Assembly: GCA_963575745.1 (NCBI GenBank)
Contig: CAUYUJ010014272.1
Location: 106,501-150,000 of the forward strand
Source: Prorocentrum cordatum
Lineage: Eukaryota > Sar > Dinophyceae > Prorocentrales > Prorocentraceae
Reading direction: 5' to 3'
DNA length: 43,500 nt
Below, piece by piece: positions 1-9,648 of this stretch. The position numbers and the translations under genes are program-made. Position 1 is the first letter of the stretch, and each line of letters opens with the position of its first letter. A model generated the notes under the pieces. It was not told where the DNA came from and did no database searches. It saw only the letters and a program-made list of their open reading frames with translations.

Positions 1-605
1 AGCCGCCAAGAAGCTCCAAGGGGGCCCAGACAGAGCGCCAAGACAATCGAACAGAGCTTCGAGACGGCACATAATAGCCCCGCGACGACCCAATCTGACT
101 TCAGAACGGCGCACACGGCCCCACAAGAGGGCCCAGAAGTGCTCGAACAGGACCACCAAGAAGGCCTCAGGAAACACAAGTCAGATGTCCTCAAGAAAAC
201 GTGCATTAAACAAACTTGCCTGTCTCGTCTTGACAGCTTCTAAGACTGCCCCAGAGGCTCCCAAGATCGCCACAAGACGGCCGATGAGGCCACCGAAAGG
301 GCCCCAAGACAGCCCAAGAAGGTCCTGAGAAGGCCCCAGGGGCCCTCAAGACGGTCCAGAAGAGCCCCACGAGGGAGAATACGAACTGATATTTCGAACC
401 TTTCCCTCAACATGGCCCGACGAATCCCTCAGAAGCCCTCGAAGTGCCGCTAAGAGGCCCCAAGAGGCCTCCAAACCGCGCCCAAGAAGCCTCCAAGAGG
501 CCCCTGAGAGGCATCCCAAGAAGCCTTCATATTCATCCAAGGGGCTCTTGACCCACAGCCTAGGCACGGTGGCCGGTTGGGCCGAAGGCCACTCGATAGC
601 TTCCA
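1..605. repeat. Dispersed repeat family A (CCAAGA-rich), copy 1 with conserved tail
   Basis: The stretch is built from degenerate short units of the form CCCCAAGAGGCC or CCAAGACGGCC, at irregular 11-15 base steps. Reading frames in it are Leu/Gly/Trp-rich on the minus strand and look like repeat artefacts. The right end (559-598) is a conserved tail beginning CTAGGCACGGTGGCCGG, also found at 36011-36050 after another copy. Other copies lie at 1040-1470, 20400-20870, 24640-24780, 35440-36050 and 39750-40000. Confidence 0.75.
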
Positions 606-1039
606 CGACCGTCCCAAGTTTTGCCTCCTTCTGAGGGTCGGCGGAATGGTGTCAGCCGCTTGAATCACACAATGAACTATAAACTCAACAGCGTTTCATA
701 TTCTACTTGTAACCATGGTTGAAGTTATAGTTAGATAAATGGTTGATATATGCAGTGCCAAAATGTAACACTAAACAATAATCCATGCCCCTCTTGGATT
801 TGGAATCCGTGCCACCAATTTATGCTCAATAGTCCGCCAATCCCCGCCTGCTGGGGCTAAAGAAGCGTGCGAGATGATTGGCTGACCCCCTTCCATGGGG
901 CTCAAAATCCCAGTAGAGGTGGCGAGGGCTGGGGAGGGGGGGGCTGGAGGGGGTTGGGGGCACGAGCGCGCCAACGCACCCCGGGGGTCTCTGGAGCTTC
1001 CGACTCTGCGCTCCGCGGCCTCCAAGATGCCCAACATGC
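606..1039. other. Unassigned spacer with boundary motif
   Basis: I see no gene here. Bases 635-667 carry a motif (GGGTCGGCGGAATGG followed by CTTGAAT) that recurs at 1622-1656 and 21941-21975. Bases 670-790 are AT-richer unique DNA, and 905-960 is a G-rich run. Confidence 0.5.
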
Positions 1040-1470
1040 TCCCTTACCTGGCTCAAGCTGGGCTCTGACACGCCGAGCAGGCCTTTAAGACGCCCCAAGA
1101 AGGCTCCGAGAGGACCCCCATGACGATCCCAGAAGCAAAAAGTGTTCCATTTACTAAGATAACCTTGCATTTTAACATTCTTGCCTTTTTGGTTTTGTTA
1201 AACTGGTCAGGGGGCCCGCAACATCGCTCCAAAGCGGCCCCAGACGGCCCAAGAGGACCCCCTCAGGGCCACAAGGCTCCAAAGCGGCCCCAAAGCGGCC
1301 CCAGACGGCCCAAGAGAGGTACCTCGAATGGATATGACCAGCCCTCCGCCCCAACAGGACCCGAGAGACCGCCAGCACGCGCCCAATAACCCCCCAAAAG
1401 GCCCGAAACATTCCTTGAGACGCTCCCAAAAGGTCCCCGTCCCCAAGAGGCCTCCACAAGCATCGCAAAT
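1040..1470. repeat. Repeat family A, copy 2
   Basis: This is CCAAGA/CCAAAGCGGCC repeat DNA like 1-560. It contains a T-rich insert at 1163-1202, then a segment reading AACATCGCTCCAAAGCGGCC. The same arrangement, T-rich insert then AACATCGCTCCAAAACGGCC, occurs at 20546-20640, so the two loci are related copies rather than chance low complexity. Confidence 0.7.
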
Positions 1471-2329
1471 GGACATTTCCCTTCTCCGTACGTGCTCCCT
1501 CCTTTTCCTCCACCTCCCACACCCGCCCAGGTCAAAATGGCTGGACACCATGCCGTCATGAAAAACAGATAAACACCGTAACTCACCCTAGCATTTTTGA
1601 ATTACTCCTCACATCGTGTGGAAGGTCGGCGGAATGGCGTAAGCCTCTGGAATAAGTCATGGAACCTCCGGGACATGGTATTTTTCCCGTCGATAGACCC
1701 GGATACCGACACATCGAATCGGAACTAACCGAATGTTCGACTAATTTCCCAAGGCAAGCTTCAGATGCGCCAGTCCAACCTCCGAAATTAAAACGAAGAC
1801 GCTAACATACCATCCGATTCCGTGAGGGCTGCACGTGCTGGCGATATACCACCTGACACAATGCGGATGTATCATGAAACGCGTGTATGCGAACCCTGCG
1901 AATAGAGGGCACAAGCCAATGCGCAAAAAACCCTATTGTCGAAATGCAGCCGGCCTGTCTCATTGGAGAGCGAACCATGGTGATGGACGTCGCTGAACAA
2001 TTTTACGAATAGAAGCATACAGCGACAAACCAAGTGCCGGATACATGTATCAACTGACCCGAACAGATGCAATATAACTTTGCGCATGGCCGTCGCAATT
2101 CTTTCATACGTACCGTCACCAGATGCCTGATACACAACAACTGTAGTCGGATTACATGTTGGTGCCGACCGGATATGTCAAACTGGAGCTGGCAAGTGTG
2201 TCGTGGGCGTGCGGATGTTTGTGAGCGTGCTCGACTCAGATTTGCCGTTGCGACGCTTGCGAACACCACACGAGTAATACACCAATTTCGACACATCACA
2301 AGCTTTTTGCGTCGGCGGCTGGGCAGAAG
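1471..2329. other. Unassigned, average-composition DNA
   Basis: No convincing coding region is visible. All open frames are under about 100 codons and resemble nothing I know. Bases 1622-1656 carry the second copy of the GGTCGGCGGAATGG motif. Confidence 0.5.
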
Positions 2330-3420
2330 CTACCGCTCCGGCGATCGGGCATGAGTGGGGCGCGCTAGATGCAAACTGGGCCGCAATGCTCGGGAGGAGA
2401 GGAGGAGACCCCGGCGCAACGGGAAGAGAGGAAGCTGGGCCCGCTCAAGCAAGTCCTGGCTGCAGCGGGGCGGGAGCTGGGGTGGTGGGGGGGGCAACCG
2501 CGGCGCCGGCCAGCATCCCGGGTGGGGGGGAAGGCAGCCCGACGGCGGCAGGGCAGAGCAGTGTGGGGGAGCAGGTGCCACGGATCGGCAAGTATGGAAC
2601 GTCCAGACCAGCCAACCAATGTTAGCGCAAAAGAACAGCAGAAGGGGCTGACGTTGGACAAGCAGCAAGCGGCTGCACGGATAAATACGTCTCACGTATT
2701 GATGCAGTGGACCGCGCCGATGGGGGGGCTGGCGGTGCTGGCGAACCCAGCGGCTAGGCAAAGCGCCGACATCAGGTGACCTACTGGGCGCGGTGGGAGA
2801 GGGGGAAGGGCGGAGCGCTGGCCGCCACGACTGCGCTGCGATGAGCGCGGCAAAATTGGCCGGCGTGTAAGCGAAGGGCATGAAACAAAGATGCGGAGCC
2901 GCGCCATGATGGGGGATCGGCGTGGAGCTGGGAAGGGCCAGCAAGTGGGCGGGCGGGCGCCGAGATCTGGTGACCTTCGAGGCGCGGGGTGGTGGTGGCA
3001 GTGCAAGGCGCCACGGCTGCGTTGCAGCAGCCAGGGCACCAGCGCGGCTGGTGCATGGGCGAAAGGCCGACCTGGTAACCAGACCGGCAAGAGAGGGGGG
3101 ACACCGAATATGTGTACTGTCGGTAAATGAAGGGGCCCTCCCCTGCCCGTGTTCCCCCTGCACTGCCCCGACGAACGCCGGGAAAACTGTGCCATGGCCA
3201 CGGCTACTTCGGCATCTGGCCTCGATGCCAGAGGTGGCGGGGAAGGGGGAGAAGCGTTGGTGCACTTGTGGTCCGGATGTCGAAAAAAAACATCACGTGA
3301 GCCCTTCGGCGCCCCTGTTCCCCCGACATTTTCCCGAAGAGCGGCGGAAAACTTGTGCGAGGTCCCCGGCTAGCTCGGCATCTGGCCTCGCGGCCGGGGT
3401 GGGGCGGTGAGCCGGTCGGC
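2330..3420. repeat. GC-rich diverged tandem duplications
   Basis: Two pairs of diverged direct repeats are visible. About 2770-2885 resembles 2967-3075; both contain GGTGACCT and then a CCACG-CTGCG block. About 3135-3245 resembles 3300-3410; both contain TCGGCATCTGGCCTCG. The spacing is roughly 165-200 bases. Long open frames exist on both strands because stop codons are rare in this composition. None has a recognisable domain, so I do not call a gene. Confidence 0.5.
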
Positions 3421-3546
3421 CAGTGTTCTCACCTCGCTGGAACAGTAGGTCGGCACCGCGACGCAGAAGCTCTGAGAACCGATTCCCCCAGAGAGTGGCG
3501 GCCGCGTCCAAAGGTGGCCCTCTTGCGCCCTGCACTGTCGGCCCCG

Positions 3547-4200
3547 CTAAGATACCTCCGCCCGGCGCCCCTTTCGCGCGCGCTGGCGCTTCTTCTCGCG
3601 CTTCGTGTCCGTCGTCGCAAAGGGCATAATGAGCGTGTTCGGGGTCGGGCGCTGCGCGAGGGCGGGCGCCTGTTGCCCGTCCGGCTAGCGCGCCGGAAGC
3701 ACGGGCGCCAGGCGGGGCGGCTTGTCCAACACCTCGATGCACTCGGCGACCCCCCCCCTCCGGCTCGGGGAACTTGAACTTAAGCTCGAAGTCCCCGTTC
3801 ACGACGCGCGCCCCCCTAGCCGCTTGCGTGAATTGGCGTGAATGTTTTCCGCGGCACCAGGGGCGCGAAGAAGCTGGTTGAGGCGGACCAGTGCTGGCCG
3901 CGCGCTCGCGAGCATCCCGTCCACGTTGGAACCGACGGGGCCGGCGAGGTCGTCGGGGAACCCCGTGTGGCGCGCAAGTTCGGGGATCAGGGCGTCGGCG
4001 ACGCCTGCCTTGAACGCGCTCCAGCGGTTGCCGCCGTTGAGGACCTTCTCCGCGTGGAGGTTCTTGAAGGCGGACGAGCCTGCGATCGCCGCGTTCCGAT
4101 GCTTCACCAGGTCGTCGATCTTGGCGTGAGCGCGGGTGGGCACGCGCTCCGACGCCGCCACCCGATTCGCGAGCTCCATAATCTGGCGCTTCGCAGGCAT
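3547..4200 (-). pseudogene. Broken unrecognised protein gene (MPAKRQIM... protein)
   Basis: From an ATG at 4200-4198 the minus strand reads about 130 residues beginning MPAKRQIMELANRVAASE, with ordinary amino-acid composition, unlike the Gly/Arg/Ala shadows around it. The predicted N-terminal part is rich in short helical stretches and ends in this frame at 3799. Plausible coding sequence resumes at once in another frame with NGDFELKFKFPEPEGG. It changes frame again at a run of nine G (minus strand), giving AECIEVLDKPPRLAPVLPAR, and passes one in-frame stop. It ends in a basic tail KREKKRQRARKGRR, with a stop at 3549-3547. I do not recognise the family. It could be a host gene or an accessory ORF of a retroelement. 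At least two frameshifts and one stop argue for decay, although sequencing errors at the G run are possible. Confidence 0.45.
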
Positions 4201-4443
4201 TGCGGCACGCGAGAGGGCGAGAGCGGGGCGTCTGCACGCACTCGATCCGACGTGTCTCACGGATTCCCCGCCCGCCGCCCCCCCTCCCACGACGCGCCCG
4301 CGTGGGTACTGCGCCGTCCACCCACCACGGCCACCACCGCCCACCGCCACCCCCTCCCCCTTCCCCCCGACCCGAGCAGCCCCCGAGCTCTCTGCCCCGC
4401 AAACTCCCCCGCCCGCCAGGAAGGGGGCCTAGCCCCTGGAAGA

Positions 4444-4518
4444 TGGTGCAAAACCACGGGCTCCGCGTCGTCAGGGTGCAAGACCCCCGCTCCCTGAGAG
4501 GCGGTGCAGGACCGCCTC
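4444..4518. other. Three-hairpin cluster, copy 1 (GCAA-type loops)
   Basis: Hairpin a pairs TGGT (4444-4447) with ACCA (4453-4456) around GCAAA. Hairpin b pairs GGGT (4474-4477) with ACCC (4483-4486) around GCAAG. Hairpin c pairs GAGGCGGT (4498-4505) with ACCGCCTC (4511-4518), a perfect 8-bp stem around GCAGG. Confidence 0.6.
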
Positions 4519-4735
4519 CCGGCGCCTGGGAGTGACCGGATGGCGACGACGCCCCAGCGAAGAGGCCGCCCGAGCACAATCCCGTGGAGGCCGCTTGGGC
4601 CTGGGACGGTCTACGTCGGCGGACGTCACCGCCACCGCCCCCAGCGCCACCCCATCCACCGCCCCCTGCCCGAGCAGCCCCCGAGCGCACTGTCCCGCAA
4701 AAACCCCGCCCGCCAGGAAGGGGGCCACGCTCTCT

Positions 4736-4833
4736 GGGAGATGGTGCAACGACCACCTCCCGGCGCAGGGGGAGTAGGCTCCGCGTCACGGTGCAAGACC
4801 CCCACTCCCTGAGAGGCGGTGCAAGACCGCCTC
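4736..4833. other. Three-hairpin cluster, copy 2
   Basis: Hairpin a is extended: GGGAG plus TGGT (4736-4745) pairs with ACCA plus CTCCC (4752-4761) around GCAACG, with one A-C mismatch. Hairpin b is short (GGT/ACC around GCAAG, about 4790-4800). Hairpin c pairs GAGGCGGT (4813-4820) with ACCGCCTC (4826-4833) around GCAAG. A third copy at about 5047-5145 keeps the layout with a weaker a and one A-C mismatch in c. Confidence 0.6.
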
Positions 4834-5435
4834 CCGGCGCCTAGGAGTGACCAGAACGCGACGACGCCCCAGCGGGCAGGCCACCCGCGCGCAGCCCCCT
4901 TGGAGGCCGCTCTGGCTTGAAACTGTTTACGTCGACGGACGCCGCCACCGCCGTCGCCTCCACTGGCGCCCCCTGCCCGAGCAGCCCCGGGCGCCACGCC
5001 CTGCAAACGCCCCCGCCCGGCAGGCAGGGGGGCCCACTCCTTGGGGGATGGCGCGAGACCACCTCCCGGCGCAGGGGGGGCGGGCTCCACGACGTCGCGG
5101 TGCAAGGCCCCCACTCCCTGAGAGGCAGTGCAAGACCGCCTCCCAGCGCCGGGGAGTGACCAGACGGCGACGACGCCCCAGCGGGCAGGCCGCCCAAGCG
5201 CATTCCCCTTGGATGCCGGTCTGGCTCGAGACTGTCTACGTCGACGGACGGAAGACGGGCCGAACGGGATTGCCCGCGTAGCCGTTTTGGCGCCGGCTCC
5301 GCCGCCCGCTCTGCTGGGCGGCGTCTTGCCCGCCCGTCGCCCGCTTCCGCTGGTGCGGCGTCGGCCTGCGGCGGGCCGCCGGCGCCTCCGGGCCTGCCGG
5401 GGCCGCCGCGGCAGCAGGGTTGCCGCCGCCACCTG

Positions 5436-5709
5436 GTGGCGCGACGCCACGACAGTAGAGCTCATGATGCACTAACCGCCGTGGGAGTTTCACTCCGAAA
5501 GGTTCGTCGCCCACCTGCTTGCCGCGCCCTTTGATGCACGTGCAGTTCGCCCCTATGTATCGTCTGCGCACCTTCTCATGAATGGACCGCGATCCTCCTG
5601 GCAGCAACTTCCCGCATTTTCGACTCTTTGCCTGGCCCGGCGGCGCGACCCAGTGGGCCGCGGGGCGCGCGCGGCGCCGAAAATGATTGCGCGTGAGCCG
5701 CGCAGGCAT
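5436..5709 (-). pseudogene. Possible C-terminal tail of the minus-strand LINE
   Basis: After the RNase H frame stops at 5576, a different minus frame reads a protein-like stretch including KCGKLLPGGSRSIHEKVRRR, then ANCTCIKGRGKQVGDEPFG and ELYCRGVAPPGG. Its composition is ordinary and it has a few cysteines, unlike the Ala/Arg-rich shadow frames that follow. It is best explained as the LINE's C-terminus reached through a frameshift. I do not recognise a named domain. Confidence 0.35.
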
Positions 5710-6277
5710 CTCCGCCCCGCACTTTGCACCTTTCGCAGCAATCCATCTCCTCCTCTGGCTTTTGCGCGGGCAGGCCGCCCGGGTGCAGTGTCGCCTCTGG
5801 GACGGGCCATCGCGGGGAATCCTCGCTGACCAAGCCTGGGGCGCCCCGATCAGCGCACTGGTCCAATAACTCGTTGCGGTGGTCTCCCGTGTGGCCGTGC
5901 ACGTGCGTCCGGGACGCTACTCTCGTCAGTTCCAATTGCCTCGTGAGTTCCCGAACCTGCGCGGGCAGTTCTTCGTTGGACTTCGGATCCCAAACTCCTT
6001 GGGCGATGTTGGCAGCATATCTGGAGTCGTATAAAATTTCAGCGGGGCCCGTCCCATCCGTGGGCGCTTCCTTCCAGCGCCGCGGCATCGTCTCTCCAAT
6101 GGCCGAGAGCTCGCCAATATTATTTGTCTTCTCCCGAGCCCCATTCCACCGGGAATCCCATGACGCTGTTGCCACGGGAGCGTGCAAGGTGTACTCTGGT
6201 ATTCGGCGCGTCGCACGCAAGCCCGCAAGCCGGACATGCACAGGGGTCGATGGCTGCTGCCGTGCGCCGCTTTTCAA
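5576..6277 (-). pseudogene. RNase H domain of the minus-strand LINE
   Basis: This 233-residue frame contains a type-I ribonuclease H, which removes the RNA strand of RNA:DNA hybrids during retrotransposition. Visible motifs are NNIGELSAIGE (catalytic Glu56), ILYDSRYAANIAQG (catalytic Asp84) and HVHGHTGDHRNELLDQCADRGA split across residues 125-146, with His127/His129, Asn135 and Asp139 matching the HxGH...NExxD pattern. The first catalytic Asp, normally in a DGS-like strand before residue 39, is not in this frame. The N-terminal 35 residues look like shadow sequence, so a frameshift probably lies near 6165. The domain spans roughly 5836-6165. It belongs with the RT at 10003-11450 as the 3' part of the same LINE. 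Confidence 0.8.
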
Positions 6278-6407
6278 AACGATATCCCTCCCCCGCTGGG
6301 CGCGCGATGGGCACCGGCTGTCCAGGTAACCATCGCGACAAGAGCACTTGCTCTTCGTTTGTTAGGCGGTGAGCCACTCCGAGATTGCCGCGCGACGCGC
6401 GGCGCAA
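6120..6407 (-). pseudogene. Cys-rich, zinc-finger-like segment of the minus-strand LINE
   Basis: A minus frame upstream of the RNase H reads CACPACGLACDAPNTRVH (residues 56-73 of the frame, about 6191-6242). Its spacing, Cys-x-Cys-x2-Cys-x3-Cys-x7-His, is like the nucleic-acid-binding fingers that many LINEs place between RT and RNase H. The start of this frame is arbitrary; only the middle looks coding. Confidence 0.4.
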
Positions 6408-6885
6408 ACTCTCGAGGAGTTGCGCTTGCCGGAACCAGTCCAGCTCCGACGGGCCAGCGTGATCCGAAACGTGTGCAAGCCACCTCGGCTGCAGTATCCC
6501 GACCCCTGCCTGTCAGCTCTGTCCCTGTTGCACTTCGGCTCAGCGATGCTCTCCGCCCTCCCTGGTCGAAGCCACTTGGGTGCAAGGCGCGTCCCCCCCC
6601 GCCGCAACTCGAGGCTGGTGTGCGTGATGAGCCGTTGACAGCACCGCCAACCAAAGCATTTTGCTTCTTCCGGTACTTCGCCACCGGGTTCCTGTCCAAG
6701 GCGTTCCTTTGCAAGCGCATCGTCTTCGGCACCGCCTGATCCCGAGGCTTTGCCTCCTCCTGGCCTTGACGTGAGGCCTCTCCTTCTGTCCTTCTGTCCC
6801 CCTCTCTTTGTTAATTCAAATTTCGCGCGGCCCGCTTTGCTTCGACCGGAAGAGGTGCGCTCTCGACCCGCGAATCAAACAACTG
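6408..6885 (-). other. Degenerate spacer inside the minus-strand LINE
   Basis: Between the thumb stop (6888-6886) and the Cys-rich part, I cannot follow a single frame. Short stretches such as LDRNPVAKYRKKQNAL (minus) look protein-like but change frame. It is probably decayed LINE coding sequence. Confidence 0.4.
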
Positions 6886-7140
6886 TCAGCTCTGTCCACG
6901 CCAGCCAAACAAAGCTTGCTTGGGTCTCCTGTGCGCTGGCATACGAGCCACATGTCCCAACCACCCCAGGCTCTGTCTCACGATCGTATCCACCAGTAAC
7001 TCCCGCCCAGCCGCCGCATGCAGTTACTCATCCGTGACGTGGAATTCCCGCAGCCTGTGCAAGTCCATCCCCATGGCCTTACGTACTGCGTAATGTGCCA
7101 CGCGTTGCGCCAACAAAATTTGTCGTTTCGTCCACGCCCT
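6886..7140 (-). pseudogene. Thumb/connection segment of the minus-strand LINE reverse transcriptase
   Basis: One minus frame reads RAWTKRQILLAQRVAHYAVR, KAMGMDLHRLREFHVTDE, a TAA stop at 7026-7024, then LHAAAGRELLVDTIVRQSLG, WLGHVARMPAHRRPKQALFG and WRGQS, and stops at 6888-6886. The WLGHVARMP...RRPKQAL block is the typical post-RT motif of many non-LTR elements. The TAA stands where a Gln codon (CAA) would fit, a one-base change. This segment directly continues the RT that ends near 10003, and the plus-strand element lies between the two. Confidence 0.8.
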
Positions 7141-9648
7141 GGACTTGCAGAAAGCACCATTGCGTTACGACGAAAGGTGGAGGAGGCCGCGCGGCGCCTA
7201 GACGTGGCTATCCCCACGGGGGTCGACAACTGGGCCGCCCTGGAGAAGGAGGCCGGAGATCGCTTGCACCGCTGCCGTGAGGAGGCGAGGAGAGCGAGGA
7301 TCAACCGATGGAAGGAACGCCCGCGAGAGAGCTCGCGCGCTGCACATGCATAGCTGCGAGGGGGTACCCGGGCACCAGGGGCACCTCTCTACAGCAAGGA
7401 GGATCCAGCACGGGCGGCCACGAAGACGACGGAGGAGGCGCTGCTGCTCCTGAGGAGGCGGTGGCGAAAGGTCTGGAGGAGGACCAGACCGAACGAGAGG
7501 GAGTGGAGGAGGAGGCTCCAACAGGCCCTCGAGGGGATGAGCGTGCGGGCGTGGGAGCCGCTGAGCATGTTCGACGTGCGCGCAGCCATGAGCAACATGG
7601 CGGGCAGCTCCGCAGGCCCTGACGGGTGGACAGGCACAGAGCTGGCTGGGATGGTGCCGATGGTAACGGCGTTGACAGAGTTCTTCAACGACTGCGAAAG
7701 ACGAGGGAGGATACCCACCAGCTGGTCGGAGGCCCGGCAGGTGCACCTGCCGAAGGCGGCGGGCAGGGAGAGCGACGGCGCCATGGAGGTCGAGGCCATG
7801 AGGCCGGTCACGATCTCCAGCTGCTTCTACAGGTGCTGGGCGTCGGCCCGCTTGCGGTCCACGTCGTGCCAAGAGTGGACAGAGGAATGGTGGCCAAGCA
7901 GCTGCCACGGAGCCAAGAAAGGAGCGTCGGTATGGGGCGCCGCTGCGGTCATCACGGAACAGATGGAGGCAGGGGCGTACGGGACCAGCTGGGACTATTC
8001 GCTGTGCTTCGACTACGTCGACCCCTGGGTCGCGGAGGAGGCGTTGAGGCTGCTCGGGATGCCGGACGGGCTGTGGATCATCCTGGCCACGCAGTGGACG
8101 ACGCAGAGGAGGTGGCTGCAGCTGGACGGGGCCACGCTACCAGAACCGGAACAGGTGGACGGGTCCCTCCCCCAGGGAGACCCATGGTCCCCGCTGGCGC
8201 TCACAGCGGTGCTGGCCGGGCCGCTTTTCGAGGCGCAGGCGGCGGCGCCGAGGGCGGAGTTCACCCTCTTCGCGGACGACAGGACGTGGACGGTGCCTAC
8301 GGCCCCGGAGCTGTTCAAGGCCGCGGAGGTGTGGAAGGAATGGACTCTGGTTCTTGGTCTCAAGGAAAACGAAAGCAAGCAGCAGTGGGCGGCGGCCACA
8401 CCGAGCAAACGCCGGCAGCTGCTGAAGCAGGGGGCTCCCCAGGACAGGATCCACGACAAGCTGGAGGTTTTGGGCATGAAGCTCACAGGGGGCCGGAAGC
8501 GGGCCAAGGTAGACAGGGAGAAGAAGAAAGCGGAAAAAACTTTACAGCAGGCGCGCCGCGCGCAGCTGCTCCCCCTGCAGCCGCGGGCTCTGCGGACGGT
8601 GCTGGCGTCCGGGCCCATCAGCGTGGTAGAGTACGGGTGGATCAACGACACGCCGTGCAAGTCGGACACCGGAAAAGTCCAGACCGCAGTGGACCGCGCG
8701 GTCGGCCTCCCGCGGCGCACGGCGCCGGCGCTCAGGAAGCTGGTGCAAGGGCACAGACTCGACGTCGCCTACCGGGTGCAGCAGACCACGGTGATGGCGG
8801 CGGCGAGGGTTGCGGCCAAGACGCGGCCGGGCACGACACCGACGCAGTGGAAGAGAGGCAGAGGCTGGGGCGGCAACGTCGCCGCCATGCTCAAGGCCAC
8901 AGGGTGGACGCTGACGGGGGATTGGGCCTGGCGCCACGCGGGGCTCGACCAACGCATCAGCCTGGACAAGGGCAACAGGGAGTGGCGCAGGCCGAAGGCG
9001 CTCGCCCACGTGCTCCGGGAAGGGTGGCGGCACACGTGCTTCACGCAGTGGCAGCGCGCCAAGCGGATCGACTCGGGTCTCTGCAGGTGGGAGAGCTATG
9101 ACCCCCGCAGGATCAAGGCCGTGCAGACAGCGGCGGCGAGCAGCAGGAAGGCGGCAGCTTTCCTGGCCGGCGCCTTCGTGTCCCCCGCGGCACTGCAAAA
9201 CAGCAGCAGCAGCAGGGCGCAGCGGGCCGCACAGGCGGCCGATGCGGCGCAGCCGCCGCCGAGGGAGGAGGAGGGCCCCAGGGACCCGCTGACGCCCTGC
9301 CGGTGGTGCGGCGCGCCAGTTCCAGACACCGACCACCTGCCGTGGTCTTGCGCGGGCCTCCAGGGCCGGCCCCGGCACAGGCCGCGAGACCCGCTTCAGA
9401 GGCGGCTCGCCTGGCCGACGGGCGAGCGACGCCGGGCAAACGCGGACAGGCGCATCCTCGAGTGGGCGATCCATGTCCGGGACGTGGTGCTGAAGGACAG
9501 GTACGCGGTGCCTGGCGCCGAGGAGGAGGAGGAAGAGGAGGAGGAAGGAGGAGGCGACGACGCGGCCGCGGGCCGACAGGAAGGGCGCCGAGACGCGGGT
9601 GACCGCGGCGCAGGCGCAGCGCGGCCGCGGCCGCAAGGAGGAACATAG
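7141..9648 (+). pseudogene. Plus-strand LINE reverse transcriptase (one in-frame TAG)
   Basis: One frame stays open from the left junction to 9648 except for a TAG at 7351-7353; the 703-codon part starts at the ATG at 7537. The enzyme would copy element RNA into DNA at the insertion site. Numbering from that ATG: AGPDGW at 26-31 (finger motif); FDYVDP at 158-163 with catalytic Asp159 (motif A); SLPQGDPWSP at 210-219 (motif B); FADD at 245-248 with catalytic Asp247/Asp248 (motif C). A CCHC knuckle has Cys588, Cys591, His600 and Cys605. The C-terminus is Glu- then Gly/Arg-rich. Upstream of the TAG the frame reads ALRRKVEEAARRLDVAIPTG, a linker-like stretch. The TAG may be a mutated TGG. All RT catalytic residues are intact, but the copy lacks its 5' end. 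Confidence 0.88.

Larger units (their letters stand above)
4310..5250 (+). repeat. Tandem repeat, ~310-bp unit, 3.5 copies
   Basis: Units start at 4476, 4791 and 5100 (steps of 315 and 309), and a partial unit precedes them from about 4310. Each unit holds GTGCAAGRCCCCC, TGAGAGGCRGTGCARGACCGC, a GACGACGCCCCAGCG segment, a C-rich stretch with CTGCCCGAGCAGCCC, and a CGCCAGGAAGGGGG-like block. The last unit stops at a CTACGTCGACGGACG sequence. Long minus-strand frames across it are repeat artefacts. It lies directly 3' of the minus-strand LINE's RNase H part, so it could be that element's 3' tail. A related copy of the hairpin-bearing part occurs at 13960-14060. Confidence 0.8.

Noticed and set aside
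2330-3265. 311-codon minus frame
   Set aside because: Pro/Ala/Arg/Ser-rich, overlapped by long frames on both strands in GC-rich tandem DNA; no domain.
3293-4789. 498-codon minus-strand open frame
   Set aside because: It runs through the ~310-bp tandem repeats and then through shadow frames of the broken gene at 3547-4200; the real-looking residues lie in other frames for most of its length.
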